The notes under the pieces: model-generated | What the model was told of the DNA's origin: nothing | The model's input: only the letters and a program-made list of their open reading frames with translations | Databases searched by the model: none | Shown: positions 10,486 to 24,409 of the stretch, one piece after another | Position numbering within the stretch: the first letter of the stretch is position 1 | How the letters are laid out: every line of letters starts with the position of its first letter | Program-made: the position numbers and the translations under genes | Assembly: GCA_020746105.1 (NCBI GenBank) | Contig: CM036618.1 | Location: forward strand, 121,631,280 to 121,695,279 | Direction: 5' to 3' | From: Trogon surrucura | Lineage: Eukaryota > Chordata > Aves > Trogoniformes > Trogonidae | DNA length: 64,000 nt

Positions 10486-12496
10486 TTTCTTTGAAAAAGG
10501 ACTCCAAGGTCTTTTTCTTCTACTACTTTTAAATGCCCCAGCAAAGGACAGGATTTCTCTGCCAGCAAGACCATCACAGCGTTGATGGATAAAATGCCTC
10601 ACAGGCACATCGACACAAGCCTCGGGATGCACCACAGCAACTGGACTGGCAAATTGCTACGACATCCGCACTAAAAGAGTGCTTTTATCTTTCATATTAG
10701 AACATCATAAAAACTTTGCTTTATCATCTGAGTAATTAAAATACATGAAGCACAGAAACTAACTGACAAACACTCAGATAAAACCTCTCAGCCAGTAACC
10801 AGGCTCTGGAGAAAGCAGTTCCTTACGCAAACCTGCAAAGCCCAGTGCCCAGGAGCATCCCACCCAGCACTGCTGTCACTAGGGAGGTCACCTTCACAGC
10901 CCTAGTATCACACATCAGCAAGGGCTGGATTTGTTGAAAGGGGAAAAGCAGTGCCGAAGCTTAGCACAATGAGGGGATAAAAATTATCTGATCTTCCTTC
11001 AGCAGGAAAGGCCCCGCAATTGCCACTGTATGGCAAAGAATACCCTCAAGATGTGCCGATAGTTTTGACCATCTGTGTGAAACCATTCCAAGCATCGGAT
11101 GACGAGGTTTGTTGTTTTTTTTTTCTTTAATTGCAAGCTTAAATGAATATAATTTACCAGCTTTCTTCCAGTGTTGCACTGCTTTCAGTCACAGCACTGC
11201 CCAAGGAATTACACTACTGCAAATATTTGCAGGGTTTAACTAGTTTTTACATAATTATTTTATTTCCTCACAGAAAGAATACCTTAGTGGGAGTGCTGAT
11301 AATGCATTAAATTAAGCCTTAGCAGGAGCAGTTCAACAACTTCCCAAAAATCAAGGTCTTCTGGACTCAGCTTTGTGTCCATAACGGAGACATTTCTACC
11401 TGTTAGCTGCATCCTTTCCTCTTCCTTTCTGGTAAAATTGGGAAAGGATTTTTTTCCTCTCTCCCCGTCTGCAGTAGCTCTATCTTCAGGTGGGATAAAT
11501 AAGCATCACTGAGCAATGGCAGCAAGGATTCATTGCACACACGGGTCTCTCATTTTGCATTTCAGCCTAGCATCCCTTTCCCTGAGCAGCCCTAACTTGG
11601 ATATAGTTGTGTTCTGCAAGAAACGCTGGGAGACCTTGAAGCAGCACACCATGAAAGTCAGGATTAGGAGGCAGTCATTAACAAAGCCGCTCTTTTAATG
11701 GAGTGATAAGAGATTATTTACACTGTAGCATTAAGAACCCCGATATCTGTATGCCTCATCAGCTTAAGACGTGCCCTTTGTTTCCTGTTACCTTGCTGAA
11801 ACCTCATGCTAAACCTGCCTAGACTCTGCTTGCATCAAAAATGAATCACTTCAAGATGCTGGAAGACGATTTTTCCAGACTAGATTTATGTATCTGGGTA
11901 ATGGGGTGTAACAGAAAGGTGGTTAGGATCCTCACGTCATCCTAGATGAAAGGTTTAGCACCTTAAAAGAGCAGATTAATCTTTGTGAGACCCAAACACC
12001 CCCTGACTCCTGCCACAGAAACCTGCTGCGCCTAAATGATTTCCTTCAACAAGTATAAAACTCAAGTGACTTGATTTATGGAACTAAAACCTGTGAAAAG
12101 AAATGGACACGTGGTACAACTCAGACACGGACCTGTAGATCATCTCCACAAGATCACAGACCTTGTGCTTAATTAGGCATTGAGAACATGAAGCCATGTA
12201 CAAGAAACACTTGAGTGCCTTCCAGAAATACTGAAGCAATTCCTGTGGGTGGGCATTGCCCAGACGAGGGTGCGCCAGAGCATTGCTTCTGCCTGCCCAC
12301 CCTCCCTCCCCATCCACCAGGACACAGAGTACTGACTCACTTGACCCTATGTCGAGCAATTATTTCTTAAATGCATTAGTAATTTCATTAACTTTGATGC
12401 TTTGGGGATTTCTTTTTTTTTTTTTTAAACCCAATCTAAAGCCAAGAAGGGCTTATGGAGGAGATAATTACTCTCTACTCATATAGGAAGATGAAT
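10486..12496. other. Unique sequence, no gene seen
   Basis: No recognisable coding or RNA gene. Mononucleotide T runs lie at about 11113-11126 and 12412-12426. Otherwise unremarkable AT-rich sequence. Confidence 0.45.
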
Positions 12497-12545
12497 AGGC
12501 CAGAGGGGACCATTCTGATCCTCTTGTCTGATCTCTTGCCATCTC
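12497..12545 (-). mobile_element. Remnant of an ancient CR1/L3-type 3' tail
   Basis: The plus-strand words ggccagaggggaccattctg and tcttgtctgatctcttgcc correspond to the reverse complement of the CR1 tail (GGTTGGAAGGGACC ... ATCTAGTCCAACCTCCTGC), in the 'GGCCAGAAGGGACCATT' form seen in older sauropsid CR1/L3-like elements. It is short and diverged, so the assignment is tentative. Confidence 0.5.
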
Positions 12546-12690
12546 CCAACAAGGTCTGAGTAGTCTGCAGTAAATAAAGGTTAATCTTTAACTCCTAAGA
12601 ACATCTGACCCTAACAAGACAGAGCTTTGACATGAGGTCACATCCTTTCTGGTATGGGAGTCAATGCCAGACAAGCAGTCTGCACATTTA

Positions 12691-12710
12691 AATATTTTTT
12701 AAAAATATTA
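12691..12710. repeat. AT-rich inverted repeat
   Basis: AATATTTTTT followed directly by AAAAATATTA forms a near-perfect palindrome. It is low-complexity sequence with no other context. Confidence 0.6.
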
Positions 12711-12798
12711 GAAGGTTTGAAAGACCAACATTTGACATGCATCAAGTTCAGCTTCATAGATTCATTTTTTAAATTTTTTGTTTTTTAAAGAAGTTAGT

Positions 12799-12870
12799 CC
12801 CAATGACTGTTGAATGGCTACAAAAAGGCAGGATCCCAATGACCACTGAATGGCTACAAAAAGTCAGGAA
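12799..12870. repeat. Two-copy tandem duplication, 36-bp unit
   Basis: Unit 12799-12834 is repeated at 12835-12870. Both begin CCCAATGAC and share TGAATGGCTACAAAAAG, with three mismatches between copies by eye. No larger array is present. Confidence 0.85.
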
Positions 12871-13074
12871 TGACACAAATCAAGGCCAGGTTGTTGACAA
12901 AGCTGCAGAACTTGTAACTGAGAGCAGATAGACACAGCTAGTATGAGTAGACTCTGGTAAATACCTTTGTGTCCCAACCACTTGAGCTATTTTGTCCCTG
13001 CACTAGTTTGCCAGACAAAATCAGGGGAAGACGAGTTTCTACATTGCTCCTCCCCTTTACTCTTGGCTCCACAC

Positions 13075-13456
13075 ATCACAGAATGTCAGAGGTTGGAAGG
13101 GACCTCAAAATATCATCAAGTCCAGGCCCCCTGCCAGAGCAGGATCAACTACAGTAGATCGCACAGGAACGCGTCCAGGCGGGTTTTGAATGTCTCCAGA
13201 GAAGGAGACTCCACAACCTCCCTGGGCAGCCTGTGCCAGTGCTCGGTCACCCTCACTGTGAAAAAGATTTCCTAATGTTTTTGTGGAACCTCCTATGTTC
13301 CAGTTTGAACCCATTGCCCCTTGTCCTGTCATTGCACGTTACTGAAAAGAGCCTGGCTCCATCTTCCTGACACTCGCCCTTGACATATTTATAAACATTA
13401 ATGAGGTCACCTCCTCTCGTCCAAGCTAAAGAGACCCAGCTCCTTCAGCCTCTAAT
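13075..13456 (-). mobile_element. CR1 3' fragment, same subfamily as the full-length copy
   Basis: The reverse complement of the CR1 3' end. The octamer tail lies at 13075-13086 (atcacagaatgt), followed by ggttggaagggacctcaaaa, ccctgccagagcaggatcaa, gcgtccaggcgggttttgaa, ctgtgccagtgctcggtcac and ccccttgtcctgtcattgca, ending near ccagctccttcagcctctaa. It matches 3866-4268 of the full-length element closely, including the GCGTCCAGGCGGGTTTTGAA stretch. A minus-frame ORF here is only CR1 coding sequence. Confidence 0.95.
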
Positions 13457-13780
13457 CTCAGACTTGCCTCTTGTTTTCAGTGTTGTCTCCTCAACCTCTA
13501 TTCATGTGGCAAGCTGAGATTTTAAAAGAAAAGAGAAGTATTTTTTTTGCCATGCCATGTACCTCACCATGCAACCCAAGTTTGCCAGTGGCACTGCTTC
13601 CCCCTTGCAGAGAGCTGGCAGCCACCAAGGGAGCTCTGAAGCCACCAGAGATATCCCCTGCTCTCATTTCCCGGTGTCAGTCAAACTCAGAAGTGCATTG
13701 CAACAAATATAAGCATTAAGTGAACTTTACAGAGATCTTTTGCTTCCTAGGCTACAGCATGTTTGGTCAGACAACTTAGC

Positions 13781-13824
13781 AAACAAAAAGTCATTCTCTG
13801 AAAAACAAAAAGTCATTCTCTGAA
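13781..13824. repeat. Perfect two-copy tandem duplication, 22-bp unit
   Basis: The unit AAACAAAAAGTCATTCTCTG plus AA at 13781-13802 is repeated without change at 13803-13824. This suggests a recent slippage-type duplication. Confidence 0.9.
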
Positions 13825-16800
13825 AAACAAAACAAGCCAGAATTTTAGGCCAAAGCACTAAACCTTGGCACTCTATAAACAGTGGCAAAAGGATCTTACA
13901 ATTCCAAGATTTTAGTGTTCAGGACATGGATGGCTCAGAATTCCTGGTAACAAAACTGTACCACTAGAGAAGCTATTATCACTCATTCTTTTGTTTAAAA
14001 TGTATGCAGATTACTTTGTGTCACGAACTAAATTAAATACAGAAAACCTGTACTCCTCTTCAATGAGTTATTTGACAAATCATATCACATGGCCAGCGCC
14101 ACACTCGGATAGATTGCTCCAGCCCTGACCCCCGGAGCGTGCTTGTGGTAGGAACTGCAGATAATTCAATGATTCTTTGTGCTGGCTCAGCTCAAGGCTT
14201 CTCTCGAGCAAAGAGTTCAGAGCTATGAAATTTGCATCCCCATAAAATAGCCCTATGATATAAATAATGCCCATTTGCTTTTGGCTGGAACCAACATGTT
14301 CATTAATCTCAGACCTCAGGATGGACTTGGTCTGGTTCACCACAGAGGAAAGGTCACTACTTTGTCAGCTTTGCTCCTTAGCCTCCTCGCATTAAATTTC
14401 CATCTAGATGCCTCATACTTTGCCCATTAAGAAGCAAGGATTTTTAAGATTAGCTTAATATTTGCCAGACCAAACAGCCCAAGAGAAAAAGGACTCAAGA
14501 AATGGGACCAATATGCATACTCGGAGCACAATGCTGCCAAACAGTTCAGTTCTGTTAGGCATCTGGTGGGAGCCAATATAAGATTTTTTTTAGGTCTGGT
14601 AAATAGTGGCTGTTATTTTAAGGTTGAGTCAATAAAGGAAGATGTGGTACTTGGATATTTGACCTGGCTAGAGCAAACCTGCCTCATTAGGTACTATCTT
14701 GGGATCTCTGTATCTGCTTCCCTGTGACGGCTGAGCTAGAAATTCAGCTACAAACACTGAGCTAGAAGAAGAGCCTGAAAAACACCTGAAAGAAAACATT
14801 GGGGGAGATACACCCTCGTTATCAGCCAAAGCATACCCATGAGATATCCCAGCAACTTATTTCTGGAAAGCAGCTGGCCAAGTAGGGATATTGGCTGGCT
14901 GGCAGCCTTGTTGTTTCTGGATCATTCTCTGCTTTTCAGCCAGATGCAGCCTCATCTCCCCAATCCAGCAGAGAAAGGTCATTTATGGACTCCGCTGTTA
15001 GATGCTTCTGAGAGCTGGAGGTGGTGCTGCCAGCTTTGTGGCATCCCAAGTCAGCCCAAAGACATGACATTTTGAGGAGCACTAAGCTTTATAATCAGCT
15101 AAGCACTGCAAAGCCTATCCATTCCCTGTAAGCTCGAGTTGCAAGAGAAACTCTGAGATAGTATGGTAGGAACATGCCCCATCTGCCAACATCTCTATCC
15201 ATACAACCAGCACTAGGGATCCCAAGGCAATGAAGACTGGGCAAGGATATTTTTAGCTTTTAGATAGAAAGAAATGAGACATCAACAAGATACGCTCCAG
15301 AAATAGCCATTTCAAACCTAAAGAAAAACTGTACCATCCAAAATAAAACATTACATACATTTTCCTTCCTCCTGAGAGGAAAAGAATGGGAGAAGGTATC
15401 ACATGCGAGAGGCATGAGTCACATTGCCAGCAGTAGAGAGGGACAGTTGATACCTCAGATAATTACATTCCTCTCATCGCATTCAGCAGTTGAAAAATTC
15501 ATTTCATGATGAAAATCCTTTGTCAAGCTCTTTCCCCTGCAGAGTAAGTACTATAACCCAATCTGCCTAGCACAGTGCATGCCTTAAAGTGACCACAGGA
15601 GATGGCCCTTGATGTAAGTTATAGTCCGCAGGCTGAAGAGCACACAAGCCACGTTGTTCCAATTAACTTTTCCTTGCCCCTGGTTAAGATTCATTTTTTA
15701 TTTTCGATCAAACAGATAAAGCCAAGCCTTCAGAAACACAACCTTCTCACCCTGTACCTCTCATTACAGTCTCCAGTGGCACAGGCAATACCAGGAAAGC
15801 CAAGATTTAAGAACTGGAGAACGATTCAGGCTGACTTCAACAGTTATTACTGTTGGACCTGTTTGCTCACCCCCATGCTTTGTGGTTGGTCTTGTCTTTC
15901 TGCTCTGTGTCTGCTGCAGATTCTCCCAGTTTGGGGTAATTTGGCATTCATAAAACATGAACTTCACAAATTCACTGCTGCTGCTGGCAGGTAGAAACAC
16001 GTTTTTGCTTTGCAGCTGTTCACTGTACATCTACTAAAGCATTCAGGAGCCACGGGGCTAGGAGAAGCATGAAAAACTACATTTCATCCTTTCCATTATT
16101 ATTTCAGTGGGCCAGAGCGACAGCAGGTGCAAATACACGAGATCCTCCACCTTGTTACACCACCTGCTTTGCACTTTAGACACTCGATTCAGCCAAAACC
16201 ATACCAAACATGTTATTTTAGGTTGCCTGTGTGATTTCTCCACGTTTAAACAATCAAATTGAGATCTTTACCCTAAGAACCATTCAAGAGGGCTTCCAGC
16301 TTCCTCACTGCCTTCTGCACTCAGCCTGATCTACACTTCATCTCCACTCAGAGCAGCTCCCTGTATGAGCCCCCCTCATTTTTCAGTTATATCAGCACAA
16401 AGATACAGGAATGCTTGATGCCCCATCTGTAACCTTCCCCTCCTCTCCACAACCACAACAGTGCTTTCACTGTTGGCCCAAGACAACTGTAGAGCTGGTT
16501 TATCAAGACTTCTGTTACACAGGAGAAGGTGATCAGGGCTAGAACTGGCACTGTACATTTATTTTATGGCATCATGGGTAAATCCAATGTATTGACAGCA
16601 AGGAGAGGGGAAATTAAGCACTTACCCAGCCAGTTCCTCCAGCTTGCCTTTCCTCTCTCCAGCACATCACACTTCTCCAAGGCAGCCACCTATCCAGGGT
16701 GGCCTGGAAGTAGAAAAATTCTTGTAGGAAGCTAAGCAAGCAACTCCTTATCTCTGAGCCTGAGGATCCTCTGGGAAATTCCCCTCTGGGGTAGCAAGTG

Positions 16801-19800
16801 ATGCTCCTCCAGGATCACTTGCTGGCGAGCTTTGCAGGGAGAGCTGGGAAGCCCAAACTCTCTCATGGTATTAGCCAGGGCAGGTCACCACCTTGAACTT
16901 CACCACAGACAGGGCTAAACTGGTAGCTCTAGAGCTGCGTTCAGAAACCATGAAGCATTTTGAAGGGCAGCTGGAGATGATGGGGAAAGGTAGAGCAAAT
17001 AGTTCCTCTGCAGTTTTCTCAGAAGTAAGCAGCACAGGGGAGAGGGGGCTCCATACCACCCCCACACCATACAGCTGCACTGCTAGAGAAACGTTTCTAT
17101 CTCCTCTTTATATCGCCTCTCCCCACACTGATCAGCAGCATCACCTGGGCAAGCCAAAGCCCCTAGGTGGAAGCAGGTGAGGACTGTGGGTAAAGACCCA
17201 GCAGCACCACAAACCCACCTGATATCATTTACACTTGAGATCCATCCAGATCCCCACAGAAAAAGAATTTTAGCAGTTAAAACAACAACAGCAAAGTGAC
17301 TATTTTATGTTTAAGCTAAGGCTGATGGTGCTGGGAGGAAGGTGACTCAGATGCATCTGCACTTTCCTCCTCAGAGCTCCTGCTTGCATCATCCTGCGTC
17401 AGCCATCAACCCGTCCCTGCTTTACTACTGCAAAACCTGTTTTTCATGTCCTTGTTTTCTGCCTGATGGGTTCTTGTGTAGGTGGCAGCAGAAACTATAT
17501 GGCACACCATTGTCTGGCCTGTCTGATGAGAGATGATTTCATTTGTGTTTGAACTGGTATTTATTACACTGAGATGGACAGTTTATCCCTCTGGTTTAGC
17601 CTGGATGGCTTTTTTTTTTTTTTTCCAGTTCACATTCCAAAATGATTGAAGAAAACAGCTCTAAGGCATCTCTAAAATAAAAAAGATGTCAGCAAATTAA
17701 CAGTGGCTTTAAGTTCATGCATGTACTTCCGAAGGGTAAAACCTCCGTGTCAAACCCTCAGGCTACCTCAGGCTCATCTCTTGGGCTTCCTGCGTTCCCC
17801 ACTGTCCCTTAGAAACATACTGTGAAAGTATAGTTGACCAACCAAACCCGAATTTATCTTGATCCTAGTTCCTGCATCACACTCCAGGTATGTTTTCTCA
17901 AAATGAAATTCAAGTAGAAAGTGCTTTAGGAAATTCTTTGTGGCCCCTCCTGCCCCAAAGGCCCAATCTGCTTTAATTAGGAATGTACTCAGCGCACAAG
18001 ATTTGGATGCAGCTAATGAGACCCACATTTCAGAAGGGCCATAACCAGTCTGATATAGACATCACTTGCAGTCAGTCTACTGGGACTTTGAAAGATATTT
18101 GAAATCTGTTGCCACACAATTCTAGTAGTGGGAAATAAAATGTTGTTACACATGTCTCCTCTCAAAATCAGTTTTGCCTGGATCCATCTGGCCTGCCACG
18201 TGGTCTTCTGTCTTTATCTTTACTGTGCTCTGCTCAGGATCAACTCAAATCCAAGTGTATTTACATTCCCAGAAGGCAAAGCGCTGCTGATGGACATCAG
18301 ATGCAGTCTTCCCAAAGCGATGTCCACGATGCCCCTGCTTCCAGGTAGAACTTCAGGCAGGCGATGGCAGTTTCCTCCGTGGGTTTTCGTGTCCTCTCTG
18401 TGACGATGTGTGGGTGATGGCATGCATGGTTCGGCTCCGTTTTGGCAGTCAATTCCAAGGCAGGGCTGTGGTGAGGACATGGCGAAGCTCTCTCCTTGTG
18501 CTAATACCTGGGCTGGCAGCAATGAGATGGTGACCTCAGTGAGCTGATGTTACGTTTGCTATCATGCCATCAGCAGTTTGGAGCTGGGCTGGGCAGCGCC
18601 ACGGGGAAAAGCTAATGCAGCCTCTGCTCATAGTGTTAATGATACAATATTTTAAACACAGCAGGAAGCTTTGGCTAAGAAGTCAGCACTACCAAGGCCT
18701 GGGGGAATGGGTTCATGCTGACAGATACCCAGGCTTAAGCATCACACTCTAATAGGATTAACACACACATGCATTTGTTTCCCTGGCCCAATTAGAAACC
18801 CCAATTATGGGGTTTTTAGCAGCCTTCAGAGAGCTTCGGTCAAAGCCAAAGAGCCTCCACCCTCCTGGGCTTGCTTTGTATCACCTCCCATTACGCTTAA
18901 ATGCAAAACATTAAGAATAAAAATCACTCCGTGCCTCTCTCCGGTCAGTCTGTCCTTCAGGAGGCAGAGACCGAGACTGAGAGGAGGAACTCTCTGGCAT
19001 CAGAAGTTTTGCAGAAGTTTTGTGCCCCTACAAAGAAAACTCCTTTCCTAACTCTGAAATTGCAGTTATTAGAATCACACAAAAGGTTTATTTTTGTTTG
19101 TCTCTTCCTCACTTTGACTCATTTCTAACGCTAACAGGTTCTTAATTTCAGTGTGGTTGGAAAAGATATGTCCCACCAGCAGACCAGGCCATGCTCAGGA
19201 GTTGCTGGTGGGCCTTTCTCAGCCAAGTGCAAGGGCATCAGTCACCCAAGGATGCTATGATGGGCCCATGAGGTCTTCTATTTGTTTTTTTTTTTTTTTC
19301 TATTTTTGGTGGGTTTGCTTGTGTGGTTTGTTTTTTTTTTATTCCATCAACCCTCCCAACTTTTCCATGTTTCCAAAAGGCTTTTTGCCAAGTCTTGCTC
19401 ACATCTCCTTCCAGGAGACACCGTCTTTTGCCTCTCCTCTCTTTGTAACTAAATGACACAAAACTCACATGAATGTAATTCCTGTGGAGAGCTCAACCAG
19501 CTTCCCGCAAGTGTGGTTAACACCGGGTAAGGATGCAGAAATTTTTAAGGAGGACCTGACAGGCAGAAAGGCAGGGCAACCTTATATAAAAAGCCAATTG
19601 TTTTCTTTCAGGAAATAAGACCAAAAATTGTCTATTTTTTCTAACGTATGTATTAAACACTACCATGCTGATGAGAACAAAGTCCATCCTGCCCCGCACT
19701 GAATGCTGGGGCTTGGGAAATAGGCAATGAAAGGATTTTTTAACTTCAAAGGATATGAGTAGATAAAAATGGTTTTCTAGACTGTGCTGGTTCCTGCTGT

Positions 19801-22800
19801 AGGTAGACAGATGCGTAACAAAATAAGTGACAGATTAACTCAGCACATTTCAAGCGGCAATATGGGTATTTTCCTTGCTAATTGCATCATTAGCTAATCC
19901 GCCCTCCAAGTTAAAGGACTTGTGATCAAATTACTTCTCTAATAATCAGTGACGTGATCTTTTTCTAGTTCTGCAGTACAGGTCTCTTGTGCTCTTTTTT
20001 GCAGCTGCTTTTCCATCTACAGAGGTGATAATTTTACGAAAACAGGAGGTCAACCTCAGGAAAACTACACATTTTTTATGACGGAAGGAAGTGCATCAAT
20101 ATACTTGTGGTTATTAACTGAGAGAAACCTCAAGACATATGTGTCATTTTTCTTCTTCATCCAGAGGACAATGAATCCTCAGCTCCTTTTTTCAAGGTTA
20201 TAAATAGGCTTTGGAAGTGCACTGAGCATGAGGGGGTCATCATTCTAATATGGCTCTGCAACACCAAGCTAACGTGCTGGTAAATTAAAACCCCTTTTAT
20301 CCATACGGGGGAGGGATCTGCAAGTGAGTCATCTCCCATTCACTTTCTAGGACAGATAGAAAAGGGCAGCTCGCCAGCGAGGATGGCTCTTGCTCTTTGA
20401 AATCATAAGCGACCTGTCACCAATGTTTCTTTTTTCCCATTTGCTCTCAATTTTGAAGTAGCTTCTTGACCTCATTAGAAGACTCCAAAGTGCGGCTCGG
20501 GACTGATGTTTTCAGAAAATTGAACCAGAACCAATGAACATTCAATCAAGATAGGGAGATTTTTCCCTGTGGTTTATCGTTGAAATCTGGCCATGACTAG
20601 CCTTGCCCTTCTCATGCTGCATACAGATAAGAGGGGTTTGCAGCGTACAGATTCCACATGACCCGTCTTTATCTCCAAGAACACATCTGTGCTGGACATG
20701 CCCAAGGCCTGAGCACTGATCATCCAATGCTGGTTTTGTGCTGAGCACGCTCCCTGGCGTGCATTTGGCTCGTGACAACTCACTCTTAGACTATGGTCGA
20801 TGTGAGTAAGGCCACCCTGACTGAAGGATGGAGAGGTCTCAACTGTCAGGACACAGGCTGGGTCATGCTGCTTGCCCTCAGGGCTAGCAAGCAGCACTGG
20901 CCTGCTGAATGTTCTGGTGTAGCTGTACTCTTAAGTCAAGGCAGTTTAAAATGTCAAACAGGCTCATTAATGCAGGTTTTCAGAAGCACTAAGTGCTCAT
21001 TACCCCAGAGAAAATTGGTGAGAACTTAAGCTGCTCAGTGCCTCTAGAAACTGGGTATCTAAACACTTGCACGGCTGCTGTCAACACTGAAGGCATCTCC
21101 CAGGTGCATCCTGTGCTCACAAAGCTGCTTAAAGGGCTGCCTACCTGCCGTCGTCACTTCTGTCAGTGTAGCAATGGCAGTGATTGGGATGGACTCGGCA
21201 CTGAGGGGTGTTTGGTAACGTCAGGAACCAGCTCTTTTAGAGGTGACGATGTCCTCAGAGCACAACAGTGCCACTGCAACACCGCAGCAGAGAAAAACTC
21301 ACAGCAATGCACCGGTCAGCTGGAAAAGCAGGGACAGTTTGTCACGAAATGCCTTCTTGGCTGTGTTACTCAGGTGTGCCTAAATGAACAGAGAGCAGCA
21401 AGGGAGTAAACACAGAACAAGCCATTAAGAGACTGTGAAAACAGCACCAGTTCCTGCTCCATGGCTCTCACCACCTGAGCCCTCTGAAGTACAGACTCTC
21501 CTCTCTGGGAATTTTTTCAGACTCATGTTTTATCTCCCCTCCACCACCAGTAGCAATAAGCACAGATGAACTAGCTGGACCCATACAGGCTCCTACTACT
21601 AACCAACCAGTCCCCATGGGAAGTTTTGAGTTCCCACGTCCGCTTCTAGCGTTCTTATGCAGACGGTCTTGGCATTGCACACCCATGAACACCTATTTCC
21701 TGGAAAAATGCCTCCCAGCTTCCCTTCTTTGTGCCCAACCTCTTACAGGTTATAGATCATGCTGAAAATTATTTGCCTCAGGTCTGTTTAAGCCACTTCA
21801 AGAGCCGTGGCTTCTTCGCTCATCGAGTGCCATGGTGGGGACGGGTGTCTACCCTGGAGGGGCTGACACTATCGCAGCATGAGCTAAATTTGGCAGCCTG
21901 TGCTGGGCTGCTCCCAAAGCAGTGACACGTTTCCATCCACCACTGCTCAAAAGTTAAAAGCTTGTCATAACATGTCAGGTGGCAACGCTGAAAAGCAAGC
22001 CTGATGAGACAACTTTCAGTCCACTGCAGACAGCCTGCTCTGGATGCTGAAGAGACGGAGAGTCAGCATCTGAGCTACTGAAAAAAAGGATTCATCTGCT
22101 CGTGGCAGAATGTCTTCCCCTCTTCTTGCTAAAGCAATGCACCAGAGAAGGGAAGCCAGTTGGAAATTTGAGTAACGGTCATTTTAAAAACAGTAACCAT
22201 CCCTTTTATTGGAAACTTCAGGCATTTCTGTAAGCTTCAGAGTTGAGTGAACAGCGGGACAGGATTTCCATCAGTATTCCTGAAAAAAAAAGAAAGAAAA
22301 AAAAAAGAAAAGAAACCCTGGACCTCTCAGTAGAAGTAAAAAGCAATTTGCCAAGTGCTGGCGCTAGGCTAGAATATGGGGCAAAGGTATTTCCCACTCC
22401 CAAAATAATGTGGCCCAAACCCAGATCCCTTAATATTCAGGAAAGGCTGAAGCTGCGATACAAATTATTAGGATATACTGGTTACAAAGAACAGCACAGC
22501 TGTTGAATTCTAGCCCCTGGAGCCTCTCACAGGATGGCAAACTGCATAAAAGAGAGCAAGACAGCTGGCTAAGGACAAACATTACAGCAAACGGTAAAGA
22601 AAATCTTAAGAGGAGAATCAAGGCTGAGGTACCTTTAGCTATAGCACCTTTGCTGGCATTTCATCCTTCACAGCAGTGCTCACATCTTGAGGGTGATGTT
22701 GGTCCAAGATTCTTCTGTACAAAGCTTTGCCTGTGATCTTGGCCTACATGGAACATTCAGTTGTTCTTTGAGGTGGGCGGGAGGAGGGGAAGGTAAATAA

Positions 22801-24409
22801 ATTTAAAAAAAAAAAAGGGTGTTAAATGCATTGCAGATCAAGAGTTGCTTTAGTAGCCCAACCGAAATATGTGCTCTCAGTAGATTTAATATCCTTTAGC
22901 CAACTTGTCACCATACAGCACTAGCAAGTCAAAAACCTGTGGAAAGTGCTTTTTTCTATCTTTATCCTCTGAGTGTCCAACTCTTTTTGCTAAATCTCTA
23001 CAGTCTGGAGCTTGAATTACCACTTCTGACCAGTGTAGAAACAAATGATGAAATATTTATGAGTCGTTCATACTTTTCATCTTACAGAACAGCCAGCACT
23101 AAATTTGCATGATCTAACCAAAGACGACATTTCAGGAGAAAAGCAGTTTATATAGCAATATCCAGAAACTTTTATACATTAAGGTAAAACCATCAAGTTC
23201 CTGCCTTTGCTTGTGCAGAGACACAGGTTGTTTGAAGAGCATCCCGCTAAATTTTCTGAGGGTGTTTAAATGTGTCATCTGGACCACCAGAAAGAAAGCA
23301 GGGTTAAAAAAATGAACAAAATTGCCTTGAAGTTAACAAGCCCAAGGTTCATAAACCTGGTGAGAGAAACTTGCAGAAACGTTTCAAGGTTTATCCAATA
23401 AGGCTCTCTGGTACTTTGTTCTTCCTCCCCCCTCCCACCAAATCTCCATCTGTCTGAGCCAGCATCAGCAGGGAATTTTGCGTGGAAGCCTGCCAGATAA
23501 AATAGCTACTTCATCTGGCTTTCAACCACCATTAGTTCCTCGAGCATTATGCGAAAATCTCTATTACTTTTAAGCTACGTCCTAAGTTAGAGATGGGCCA
23601 TGCCTTATCTCTATGTACTTGGTGTCCGTCTTACAAAAAAGGTAATTCACGTATGCTTTTGTATTATATGTGCGATTATTTTCCATCTGCATTCTGCCCT
23701 CTTCATCTCCTCTTGTACTGAAAGCTGAAAATGCTCCTGCTTCCTGGAAATGCTCAAAAGTTCTTAAATTTAAATAAATCCATCTCACTCCCCCGTGAAT
23801 TGCCCCAAACTTTCCAGATAGAGCTGGCTCACAAGACTAAGGGGACTTGACCCTCAAACCCTTGGCACGTGTTAGACTTCGATATCCATGTCCGCTTGCT
23901 GACACAAAGAGGAGCTTGTCACCGTGAGTTGGGGTGACAATTGACCTCAGCTCATGGCACCTCACTTTACAAATAGCCTTTTTGAAACCTCTTCCTTCCC
24001 ACAGCATGGTGCAAGTGCCCTTAAACGCTTCCCAAAAAAAAAAAGGTCGCTTATATTTGGTACCTCATAGATTGATTTTCATGAGGCTAGAGAAATCTGG
24101 TGATATTACAGCACTTCTTGCAAACTCTTCTTTTCCTTGAATAAGGTAGAAACAATCACATACCGTCTCCCTATAAGCAATGTGCTCAAAACACGGCATC
24201 TCTCTGCTTCTGTCAGGAGCTCACCCACAGGTCTTCCGTCTTGGCCTCCACCATCCGTTGTTTACAACCAGTACCCCAGCTCCCAGAATGTAAATCTCTC
24301 TAGTAATACAGTGGAGACTTTTCTGTCTATATTTTTAATAGCTAGGATATGTCATTTTTGGTCCACATTTTAATAATAAGTAGAATATCATTTCAAATGA
24401 AAAGTGCCG
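13825..24409. other. Long unique stretch without recognisable genes or mobile elements
   Basis: No CR1 tail, LTR or DNA-transposon signature was recognised by eye. It contains poly-T runs (17610-17624; 19284-19299 and 19329-19340) and an A-rich A/G stretch at about 22280-22315. Open frames are at most 146 codons and look like chance. An AT-rich block at 19850-19960 has an inverted pair of homeodomain-like sites and is discussed as a finding. It could be intron or intergenic sequence; nothing visible decides. Confidence 0.45.
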
